Shown piece by piece: positions 20,193 through 32,100 of a stretch of 64,000 nucleotides of DNA. A program made the translations under genes and the position numbers. The notes beneath the pieces are model-generated. The model was given only the letters and a program-made list of their open reading frames with translations. It did not search any database and was not told where the DNA came from. Source of the DNA: an uncultured Lewinella sp. GTDB lineage: Bacteria > Bacteroidota > Bacteroidia > Chitinophagales > Saprospiraceae. Location of the stretch: contig CALMYQ010000200.1 of NCBI GenBank assembly GCA_937873655.1, positions 33,686-97,685 on the forward strand, written 5' to 3'. Numbering within the stretch: the first letter of the stretch is position 1; each line of letters opens with the position of its first letter.

Positions 20193-23100
20193 CTACTCAA
20201 AAAAATCCTGGTATTCTTCCAGTGAAAGCCCTTTATACCCCAGATCACTCGGCGTTAAAGCCGGGCCTTCCTGTGCCATGCAGTGACGGATCAGATCGGT
20301 CAGGGTCTGGTGATAATGCCCGCTGAGCGCCTGGATCTCCTCGCGGCTGAAGCAAGCCGTATCGAACCGGATCTCGATTTCCAGTCGTCCTCCCCTGACC
20401 ATGCCCGAAAAAGCAAGGGCAAAATCCGGCACTTCATCCGGATGGCGCGTATCGCCATGGTATTCGTCCAGTATCGAAAATTCGGACTCCATTTCGGGTT
20501 GCTCAAACTGGCCCCAGTAATTGAAGACGATATCCGGGCGGATTTCAGGCGACCACTGCAACAGGTCGGGGCGCAGGTAAGCGGCGATACCGAAGCCGAC
20601 GCCCCGGTTGGGTACGCTGCGCAGCATTTCCTTGGTAGTCACCAGTACGCCGGACAGATGGGTTTTGTCCGTCCCTCCGTTCAGCAAAACGGGAAAGACA
20701 GCAGTAAACCACCCCACGGTGCGGTTGATATTGAGGTCTTTGAGAATGTCTTCCCGTCCGTGTCCTTCCAACATGACCGCGAGTTTGTCTTCGCGGAAAG
20801 TGAGCCGCCAGGCCGCCGCAAGCGCAGCCAGCAGAAAATCGTTGATGTCGGTATTATAAACTTTATGGACCGGCCCGATCAGTTGCTTTGTAGCGGCTTC
20901 CTCCAGTTCCATAAATAAATGATCCCGGGCTCCGGAGGCTATTGATGATGTTTTATTGGCCGGGGCTTTTTCCAGATCGCCGCAGATCTTCCTCCAAAAT
21001 TGAATTTCCTGTTCGAAATCCCGGCTGCGACTGTACCTGACCAATCCTTCCGACCACGATTTGAAGCTGTTGGTCTTCAGCGGAAGCGCCGGTGTACGGC
21101 CTGCGACGGCGTCGGCATAAAGGCGGTTGAGGTCTTCCAGGAGGATTTGCCAGGAGATGCCGTCAACCAGCAGGTGGTGGATAATCAGCAGAATCTGATC
21201 TTCCTTCTTTCCCTTGAAAAGGATGGTGCGCATCAGCGGCGGTTCTCCCAGCAGAAGGCTTTCCTGGGCCTTGCCGGACTCGCTAAGCCGGATCACTTCC
21301 GGGTTATCGGCGTCTTTCAGGTCAATGGTCCTGAAATGAGGGCGAACGGCGTCCCCGTAGTTGTATTGCTTATAGGTATCCCCGTCCGGTACGAACCCCA
21401 ACCGGAGTGCGTCGTGGTGGAGCAGGAGCTGTTCCAGTACGCGGTACAAAATACCGGGATCCACCGGAGTGGCGGAGCTGATCAAAACCGAGTGATTGTA
21501 ATGATGAGGAAAGCGCAGGCCGCGTTGAAAAAAGTCGATTTGTATCGGTGTGAGCGGTACGCGCCCTTCCACGATTCCCTGTGAGGGCAATACCCTTACC
21601 GGCCGCATGCACCTGGCCATTTGTTCGAGGACCGGAAAAGCGAATACTTCCTTCACATCCAGCTTGAACCCCTGGTTAAATAACCTGGAACAAAGCTGGA
21701 TAGCCTTTATGGAATCTCCGCCCAGCCAGAAAAAATCCTCTTGGCCGGACAAAGCGGTCTTGCCCATCAATTCGCCGGCCAGTTTGTACAATATTTTTTC
21801 CTCCGGAGAACCTGCCTGGTCGTCGGCTGATGCGGCGATAACCGGTGCGAACACCGGAGGCAACCGTTTACGGTCGGTTTTCCCGTTAGCGGTAAGCGGC
21901 CATTCCTCCACCTGGATGAGATGTCCCGGCGCCATATATCGGGGTAATTGCCTGCGAAGGAACGACTGGATTGCTGAGGTGTCCATCCGCTCCCCGGCGG
22001 TGAAATACCCGACCAATCCCTGAAATCCTTCCTCTCCGGCGGCCACGACCACTGCGGCATGCTGCACCCCGGGATAGGCTTTCAGCATGTGTTCCACCTC
22101 GCCGGGCTCTACCCGGTAGCCGTTGATCTTGACCTGATTGTCCTTGCGGTCCAGGAACTCTATTTGCCCCCCCGAAAGGTATCTGACCCGATCGCCGGTC
22201 CTGTACATCCACTCCCCGTCCCTGAAGGGGTCTTCAACGAATTTATCACGGATACCCGCATCCGTATATCCCAGGGCGAGGCAAAGGCCGCCGACACAGA
22301 GTTCTCCGGGAACACTGGTTCCGCAGAGTTGCAGGTTACTGTCCAGTACATAAACGCGGGTATTGGCAATGGGGCGGCCGATCACCGGTCGTTCGGAGAA
22401 GGCTTCCAGCTTCATTATTTCAAGATCGCCGGTCAATTCGCCGCCCCGCAACGAGAAGGATTGGGTCAGCACTCCGATGGTCGTCTCCGTCGGACCGTAG
22501 TGGTTGAGGAAGACCGTATCCTTAGGTCCGAACCGGTAGTATCGGCTGATATCTTCCGGTCGGATCTTTTCACCGCCCAGCACCACCAGCCGCAATTTCA
22601 GGTCGGGCGCCAATTGTTCGAAACTAAGGTCATCCGTGAGCAGGTAAAAATGGGAAGGCGTCAGTTTGATGTAGCTGACCGACTCCCTTACAAGCAGTTC
22701 CAGCAGCGCTGCAGGATCGAGATAGGGATCTTCATCGCACAGGTGCAGGCATCCGCCGTTCAACAGGATGGGCCACAGGGCCGTATAAGACAGATCATAG
22801 GCAATCGAGGAAAACAGTACCGATTGGTCGTCAGGCGTCAATGCGTGTTTTTCGGAGAACCAGCTGACATAGTTCACCAATGCTCGGTTGGGGATGCTTA
22901 CCCCTTTTGGAACCCCCGTTGATCCTGAGGTGAAAATCGTGTAAATCACGTCTCCCGAACCTGCAATATCCGGCGGGTTGGAGAGGGGGTAATCTTGCAG
23001 GTCGGCATCCCCCAGGATCAGGACCGGCAAATCACCAAAACCATGGTCTCTGTTATCCGTGATCGTCAATGCAGGCTGTGCAGCCAGAAGCACGGATCGT

Positions 23101-26100
23101 TTTTTATCCATCGGGAAATGGACGTCAACCGGCAGATAACCCGCTCCGGTCTTGACGACAGCCAGCAGGGTTGCCAGCAATTCCGGCGACCTTTGGATGT
23201 CGATAGCAACCAGCTGTCCGGTCGAAATGCCGTATTTATCCGTCAGAAAATGCGCCATCCGGTTGGCTGAACTGTTGAGTTCTTCATAAGCAACTACGGC
23301 ATCTCCGGACTTAATTGCCGGCAATTCGCCATGGGCTGCCGCCGTGGACTCAAACCAATTCTTAACCGTGTTTTCCAATTCCACCGGATGGAAAGCCCCA
23401 TTCAGTCGATCCTGCATTTCCGATTTTTCATTTTCATCCAGGTAATCCAACCTGGCAACAGGGGTTCTGGGCTCTGCGATAGCCGCCGCGATCAGGCGCC
23501 GCAGGTGGCGAAGGAGGCTCCGGATGGTCTCCGCTGTAAAAAGATCGGTGTTGTAGTTCAATTCCATCTGCAACCCTTCGGCGGTTTCGGTAAAGTGAAA
23601 GGTCAGGTCGAATTTGCTGAGCACATTGCCCACCGGGAATTCGCTGATCGCAAAGGGCAGCGAAACCTCCCGGTCGGCTACCGCATCAAGGGTATTGTTG
23701 AGCACGATCATCACGTCAAACAAAGGCGACCTGCTCAGGTCCCGTTTCAATTCCAGTTCATCCACCAGTTTGTCGAAAGGATATTCCTGATGCTGAAAAA
23801 CGGAAAGGGTATTTTCCTTAATCAGGTTCAGCAGTTCCCAGAAATTCTGGTCGGGTTCAAACCGGGTTCGGATGGCCAGGGTATTGAGGAACAGGCCGAT
23901 CTGGTTTTCAAGGTCCGGGTTTTCCCGCCCTGCGACCGGCGTGCCGATGACCATGTCCGATTGGCCGCTGTACCGGTACAACAGGGTGGAAACCGAGGCC
24001 AGCAGGTTCATGAACAAGGTCGCGTGGTTTTTCTTGCCGAAGTCGTAGACCTTATCCAGCAGTTCTTTTTCCAACAGCAATTCAGCGCTGCCTCCGGAAT
24101 AGGTTTTGACCGGTTTTCGCGGAAAATCATACGGCAGGTTCAATACGGGTATTTCTCCCTCGAACTGCCGGAGCCAGAATCCGAGTTGTTCGGCAAGCCG
24201 CTCTCCTTTAAGGCGCCCGTTCTGCCATGCGGCAAAATCCCGGTATTGGATGGACAATTGCGGCAAGCCGGCATCGCGGCCTGAGGCGTGGGCGGCGTAG
24301 AGCGCCATGAACTCCCGGAACAATAAATTGAGCGACCACCCGTCGGCAATGATGTGGTGGATCACCAATACGAAAATGTAATCCTCGTCGCCCGTCCGGA
24401 GCAGTTCAACCCTGAACAGCGGGGTGGCGGCAAGGTCAAATGGTTGGGTGGAAATGTAGACCGCCCTGTCGCGCGCCATTTTTTCGGGGGACTGGAAACT
24501 TCTGATGTCCAGTTCATTTACCTTAAATGGAACTTCCGGGGCCGGCAGCACCTTTGCCCGGGGTTCTTCACCCACCTGTACAAAGGCCGTCCGGAGCGAT
24601 TCATGCCTGGTCAACAGGTCCCGGAAAGCGGATTCCACAATCCGGCTGTCCACCAGTCCGGTCAGCCGCCCGGTATTGAATATATTGTAAACGGCGCCGG
24701 AGTCGCTCATTTTGTTCAATATCCACATCCTGCGCTGGGCATGGGACAGCTCTGCGAACTCCCGCGGAGGGGACGGCGGTATCGATTCGAATTGGTCGAC
24801 CTTGGCTTCCCTGATCACCCTGGTCAGGTCTTTTACCGTGGGATAGGTAAACATGTCCCGGAGGGTGATCTTGACTCCGAATTCCCGGAAAACCTCAGCA
24901 ACGATCCGCCCGGAGGTCAGTGAATGCCCGCCAATGTCAAAGAAATTGTCTGAAGTACTGATCCTTTCTCGGGAAAGGATTTTTTGCCAGATCTTCAGAA
25001 GCCTCATTTCCAGCTCGCTTTTGGGCGCTTCAAAGTCCAGGTCTTTCTGCCGCACGATCTCCAGTTTCTCCAGCTTTTTCCGGTCAATTTTGCCGGTGGA
25101 GGTCAACGGCAGTTTATCCAGCACGACAAACGATCCGGGTACCATGTGCGCGGGCAGGCTGGCCAGGAGCTTGTCCCTGATCCGCCCTGAAAGGTGGACA
25201 TTGTATTCCAGTTTCCACGGATCGGGAAGCGACTTCCTGTTGATCTTGCCGTTTGAGGTCAGCGGCAGGGCCGGCATCCAGATAATATGAGCCGGCACCA
25301 TGTAGGCCGGCAGTTTTGCGGCCAGCATGAATTCAACATCATGGCTGTGCAAACTGCCTTCTTTTTCAGCCACCAGATAGGCGCAAAGGAATTTATTCTG
25401 CAGGTGGTCCTCCTGAACAATTGCCACGGCGTCCTTGATCCCGTTGATTGCCAGAATGGCTTTCTCCACCTCTTCCGGTTCAATTCTGAATCCGCGCACT
25501 TTGACCTGGTAGTCCTTTCTGCCGTGGAAAAGGATCTGCCCGTCTTCCCGGTATTGGCCCAGATCGCCTGTCTTGTACATCCGTACTTCCCGGTCCTGCC
25601 GGAATGGGTCCGTCAAAAAGACATCTGCTGTTTTTTCGGCTTGATTGAGGTATCCTCGTCCTACGCAAATACCGGAAACACAAATCTCACCCACCGTTCC
25701 GGGCGGGCAAAGATTCATGTTCCGGTCAAGGATATAAATAGCAGAATTTTGAATGGGCGTTCCCAAAGGGATGACATCCGTTTGCGGATCGGACTCCATA
25801 AAGTAATGGGTAATGTCATCGGAGGCTTCCGTAGGGCCGTAGGCATTGACCAGGGTCACACCTTCGTACGCCGAGAACCACCTGCGAACCAACCCTGGTT
25901 TCAGCGTTTCGCCGGTGATCAGGAGGTGTTTCAGACTTGCGGGCGGCGCGTACTCCGGGTGATCGCTGTAAATATCGAGCAACACCGAAAGGTAGGAAGG
26001 CACCAGTTCCAGAATGGTAGGTTCGTCAACCTTCAGGCGACCGGCCATCCCTTCGGGATCCTGCACCAGGTCGTCGTCATAAATAACGACCGTACCACCG

Positions 26101-29100
26101 ACCAGGAGCGGGGCCAACATCTGCCAAACAGATATGTCAAAACTCTGTGAAGCATTCTGAATGACCACCGAATGTTCATCCATTCCCAGGCTGTTGATCT
26201 TGGCGTATACATGATTGATCATTCCCGCGTGTTCGACCATGGCCCCTTTGGGCCGCCCGGTCGAGCCTGAGGTGAAGATCACGTAAGCCAGATTAGCTCC
26301 CGATACCCGGGCAGCCGGTCCGGGTTTGCCCGTCGGGCCAGCGGTTTCCATATCTATAATCTGACATCCCGGGAAAAGGGATTTTTCTCCGGGAAACAAT
26401 TTCTCCCGCTCCGCCAGCGTAGCAGAATTCGTCAGTACGATCCGGGCCCGGCAATCCTCCAGGATATTCCGGATTCGGTCACCCGGCAATTCCTGGGATA
26501 CCGGCACATACACGCCTCCGGACCTGAACAGGGCCAGAACGGCAATTATCCATTCTGGGGAGCGACTGCAAAAAACCGGCACGCAGTGTTCCGGTTCAAG
26601 CCCCTGATCCTCCAGGAAGGATGCCAGGTTTTTTGCTTTGGCCGACAGTTCGCGATAGGTAAGCGCCTGACGACCGAAACGAACGGCTGTTGCATCGGGG
26701 TTTCTTTCGGCTGCCTTTTCAAACAGCTCAAAATAACCGAGGGAATCCGGGAATGGCCGGTCGGTCAGGTTGATCCGGCGGATGAGGTCAAGATCCTGAT
26801 CCGAGCAGGGTCCTGCAATACCCAGTTCATCGCCCGCCGGCACGGCGCCGCTGGTTGAGGGATTATTTTCCAGGTCAGCCGTTTCTACCTCTTTTTGTAC
26901 GAGATAGGCCGCCAGTTTGACCTCGGGTTCCTTTTGGGTCACGACCACCGCGACTTCCCTGACCTCCTCGAATTTAAGGATGGCGTTCTCAATTTCGCCC
27001 AACTCAACGCGATAGCCGTTGATCTTGACCTGGTGGTCCCTCCGCCCCATGAATTCGATCTGACCGTCGTGGGACCAACGCCCGATATCGCCGGTTTTGT
27101 ACAATTTGGGGCCGCCGTTGCGGGCATAAGGATTATCCAGGAACCGCTCCCGGGTCGTCTCTTCCCGGTTGAGGTATCCTTTCGCCAATCCTATCCCCGA
27201 AATGCAAATTTCCCCCCAAACGCCCGGCGGGACAAGGTTAAGGTACTTGTCGACCACATGCAACTGCACACCGGCCAATGGCCGGCCGATCGGAACGACC
27301 GGGTCGGAAGCGCCGGTTTTATAGTAGCTCACGATTACGGAGGCCTCGGTAGGCCCATATAGATTCCAGAGTTCCGCCTCCAATATCCTGTGATGTTTTT
27401 TCACTAACTCAGGCAACAGGGCTTCGCCTGCGCTGAACACATAACGGAGTTGGGACAGTTTGGAAATGGTTTTATCCGTCAGGTTATCCAGAATGGTGTT
27501 GTACTCCGACGGCGTAGTGTTCATATTGGTAACGCCGAAATTTCCGATGGCCAAAATCATCAGGTACTGGTTGCCGATGATCTCGTCTTTGCACATCACC
27601 AGGCGGCTGCCGCGGCAGAGTGCCAGGAACAACTCCAGGATGGAGACGTCAAAAACATAGTTGGTCCGTTGCAGCATCACATCCCTTTCGTCAATGGCAA
27701 AGAAATCCCACATCCACCGGATACGGTTGACTAAGCCTTCATGCTCGATCAGAACGCCTTTCGGAATGCCGGTAGACCCGGAAGTATACAACACGCTGGC
27801 AATTGGAGAAGGTTCGTATACTGTGCGTTCCGCCGGCTTACCAACGGTGTTGGGCCGGTCCATTAACTGTTCCAGAAATACGAATTTCCGGTCTCCCAGG
27901 CTGTATTTCCCCAGAAACTCGGGCCGTTCAACGATGAGCGCTCCGGCGCCGGCGTCGTCCAGCATGAAATTAATGCGATCATCCGGATAGGAGGCCAGGA
28001 CGGGTACATAAGCGCATCCGGCCTTGAGCACGCCGAGCAGGGCGACGATCATATTAAAGGAACGCTCCATCAACACCCCTACCCTATCGTGCCGGGCAAG
28101 TCCGGCCTCTTCTCTCAGGTACCGGGCCAGGCAATCCGCCTTTTCGTTCAGTTCACCGTAGGTCAGCAGCCCTTCATAAGCAATTAAAGCAGGTGCATCG
28201 GGTGTCCGGACGGCCCATTCCTCAAACAGCTGCTGAAGCGATTCCGCAGGCGGGTCCGTTTTCTCTCCTACGCTGAAATGGTCAATGATCAGATTTTTTT
28301 CTACTGAGGAAAGGTAATCCACCAGGTCCACTTTTACCGACGGGTCCTCCAGAACGGCCAGTGTAAAACTGACCAGATGGCCCAGTAACTGTTCTGCCGT
28401 TTTCGGCGTAAAAAGATCGGTATTGTAGACCAAAGAAAGTACGGCAAAATCCCCGCCGTCGAAAAAGGAAAAGTTCAGGTCAAATTTGCTGACCTCGATT
28501 TCCCGGGCATAATCCCGGAAAGTCAGACCGGCTACCGTTGTATCCTCGCTCATTTCCTTGCGCTTGTAAATGGCAAGGACGTCAAACAACGGAGAGCGGC
28601 TGAGATCGACATTCGGGTTGAGATTATCAAAAAGCAGGTCCAGGGGATAGTCGCTGTGATTTTGGCAACGAAGCATATTCTCCTTCACCGAATCCAGCAG
28701 TTCGGCGAACGAGGCCCTACCGTCAAAAGTCGACCGGATGGCCAGCGTATTGGCAAAAAAGCCCACCTGCTTTTCCAGTTCCACCTCGTCGCGACCGGCA
28801 ACCGGAACGCCAACAATGATGTCGTTCTGGCCGGAATAGCGGTAAAGCAATCCATTGAGCACAGCCATAAAAAGCATGAACTCGCTGCATTTGTGCCGAC
28901 GGCAGAGCAGGCGGATTCGGTCAACCTGATCCGACTCCAGCAACCTGTAAAAACTGCCCCCGTTGTACGTCTTTACTGCCGGTCTCGGAAAATCAAGCGG
29001 CATTTCCAACACAGGCAGTTCACCGGAGAGTTGACCCATCCAAAAATCCTTCAAATCTGTTAACCGCTGCGCATCCAGGCGGTTGTTGGACCAGACCGCA

Positions 29101-32100
29101 TAATCCCTGAACTGCAGGGAAAGCGGAGGCAAAGGATCAGGTTGACCTTGTATGAAGGCCTCATAAAGGGCAAGGATTTCTCCTGCTATCCGTTCCATGG
29201 ACCAATCGTCAAAAATCAGGTGATGAACCTTGACCAACAGTAAATGCCGGTCCTTTTCCAGCTTCAGCAGGCGAGTCTGGAACAACGGTCCGTTTTCCAG
29301 GTCCAAAGGCGCTTCCTGCGTAGCCGACAACAGGGTTTCGATATGGTCAGCTTGTGCAGGCAATCCGGTAAAATCTACGACTTCCATCTGCTTTTGAACC
29401 GATTCGGCCGGCAATATCAGTTGAACGACCCCTCCGTCGCGGCTGACAAAGACGGTCCTCAGTATTTCATAGCGCCGGACGATCGCCCGCAGGGATTTTT
29501 CCAGCGCCTGGACATCCAGGGGCCCTTCCAGTTTGTAGGCATTCAATTCGGTATAGGCCAAAGTCCCCTCAGGGGTCTGGCAAAGGTTCCAGAGCCGCTG
29601 CTGCGCCCTTGAAAGCGGATAATATTCCCGGTCGGGTAAGCGCTGCAAACCCTCCCGGCGCCCGTCCTGGCCGGCAGTGAGCCTGTCTTCTACGAAGGAA
29701 GCCATGGCGCTGATCGTAGGATAGGCAAAGAAATCTTCAAAATTAACCGAAAGATCAAACTGCTTCTTGAGGCGGATCAGGATCTGGTTGGCCAGCAAGG
29801 AGTGCCCGCCCGCTTCAAAAAAGTTTGTTTCAGGGGTCAGGTTTTCTTGTCGCAGCACTTCTTTCCAAACCATGGTCAGTTTCTGCTCCGTATTGAGTTG
29901 CCCTTCCACAAGGGTTGCAAGATCCCGAAGCACGGGATAGTCAAAAATATCTTCAAAATCCAGGGTTAATCCGCAGGCTGTACGCAAGCGCCTGATGACC
30001 TGAGTAGCCTTTAGCGAGTCGCCGCCCAACCTGAAAAAGTGGTCGCTCGGAGCTACAGCAGATAATTCGAGCGCAGCCTGCCACGCTTCGGCCACTATGG
30101 CCTCGGCAAAGGTCAAACCCGGTTCGGGCCGGGAAACCGAAGTACTCAGGAAAGCAGGTACGGCGCCGGTTTCCAGTTTTTTCGGCGTTTCCCTGATCCA
30201 GCAACGGGAAGGCGTGAAAGCGTACCCGGGCAGGTTCAGTTTCCGCGGTTCGTCAAAATGAAGGAGCAACGGAAAATCAAGTTGATGCCCTTCCAGGTAT
30301 AAGGCGGTCACTAAACGCATCAGGCTGTGCCACGGATCGGAGGATTCCACCTCAATGACAGCGCCGCGTTGTCCCGCATCCGGTACGGACAGAATGGCCT
30401 GAAGGATCTCATTGTCCGGATTGGCCCCTAAAAAGACCGTTCTTTCTCCGGAGTTGGTTCTTTTCAACAGCGCCGAAGCCCTGGTTTCCAGGTCGGACAG
30501 GGGCTGCCTGACGTATTGATCAACCTGATGGAGCGCATCTTCCAGTGAGAGTTTACCGGCAAGAAAATCAGCTGTTATCTTTCCCGCGCCCGATCCCACA
30601 GCTTCCACAAAGGGAATGCCTGCTGCCTGGAGCTGCCTGACCCAACCTACCTGAAAAGCAAAATTGCAATACCTGGCTGAAAGTCTGTCCTCGCCGTTGC
30701 CGGCAGCCGCCATGGTATCGAATGCTTCTAAAAAAGTGGGAAAAGCCTGCCCCCAGTCTTCAAGCGTCGCCGAATCCGCCGTTTCTCCGTCGGATAAAAC
30801 GAATAATATCTTTCCGGGTTCCGGCCAGTGACCGGCGGCGGGATGATCCTGGCCCGGTTTCCATTCCGATAAGGCCTTTCGCAACGACGGCATATCCCGA
30901 ACCGCAAATGCCGTGCGATATGGATGATGCTCCCGCCCCATGCAAAGGGTATAGCTCAAGGCGGGCAGGTCCGAATCATTGATATTCAGGGTTTTCCGGG
31001 CAAGGGCTGCAATGGCTTTTTCCAGGCCTTCCCTTGTGGCTGAGGAAACCGGTACGAACCAGGTTTCGCAGGAAGTCCGGGTCTGACTATTTCTTCGTTC
31101 GGCGGGTTTGGGGGCCTCCTTCAGTACAACATGGGTATTGGTACCGCTGAACCCCATGGAACTTACGGCGGCAAAGCGGGGGCGGTCTTCTTTTCTCGAC
31201 CAGGGCAGCGCCTCCTCGTTGATATACACCGACGAGGCGGAAAAATTGATCAAAGGACTCGGTACGCCCGTATAATAAGCCGGGTATATGACCTCTTCCT
31301 TCAGCGCCAGCACAGCTTTGACCAATCCCGAAAGTCCCGCCACGCAGCGGGTATGTCCAATATTGGCCTTGATGGTTGAGACAGGGCATCTCTGACCGGC
31401 CGGAAGGCGGCCTTCAAATGCCAGATCCAATCCGCCGACCTCGATGCTGTCACCCAGTTGGGTTCCGGATCCGTGGGCTTCCACGAACCCGATCTCGGCG
31501 GGATCTATGCCGGCTTTTGCCCATGCCTTACGGATTACCTCGGCCTGGGCAATACTGTCGGGAGCGTTGAGGCTGGCAGCGCGAGCGGCATTATTGTTCA
31601 CTGCGGTGCTGAGGATCACGGCGTGTACGGGGTCGCCGTCTTGCAAAGCGCGGTCAAGGGGTTTCAGCAAAATGCCGACGACGGCCTCCCCGAACGCCAT
31701 ACCGTTCGACCGGTCGGAGAAGGGGATCGAATATCCGTCAGGTGAATCCACGCCCATGGCATCGGGCTCGTCCAAAAACGGGAACAGCTCCAGATTGACG
31801 CCGCAGACCAAAGCCTGATCAGAATGCCCCAGAACGATATCGTTGCAGGCATTGTGCAAGGCAACCAACGCGGAGGAGCAGGAAGTATCGATAACCGCTA
31901 CCCCGCCGTGAAGGTTGAACTGGCGGCTGATCCTTGCTGCCAGGAATTCCGAACCGTTTCCGTTGGACAGCAAAGCGTTGTACTCATCGGCCAGGTAATG
32001 ATAATCCAGTTGCTTGTGCGCAACATAGACGGCGGTATTTGAGCCGGCAAAATCATTCCGGGATATGCCCGCATCGTCGATGGTTTCCTGGACGATTTCC

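Noticed and set aside
20177..20248. Upstream start for the C-A-PCP-E-C-A-PCP-E protein
   Set aside because: It overlaps the end of the preceding synthetase; the normal C-domain lead begins at 20176.
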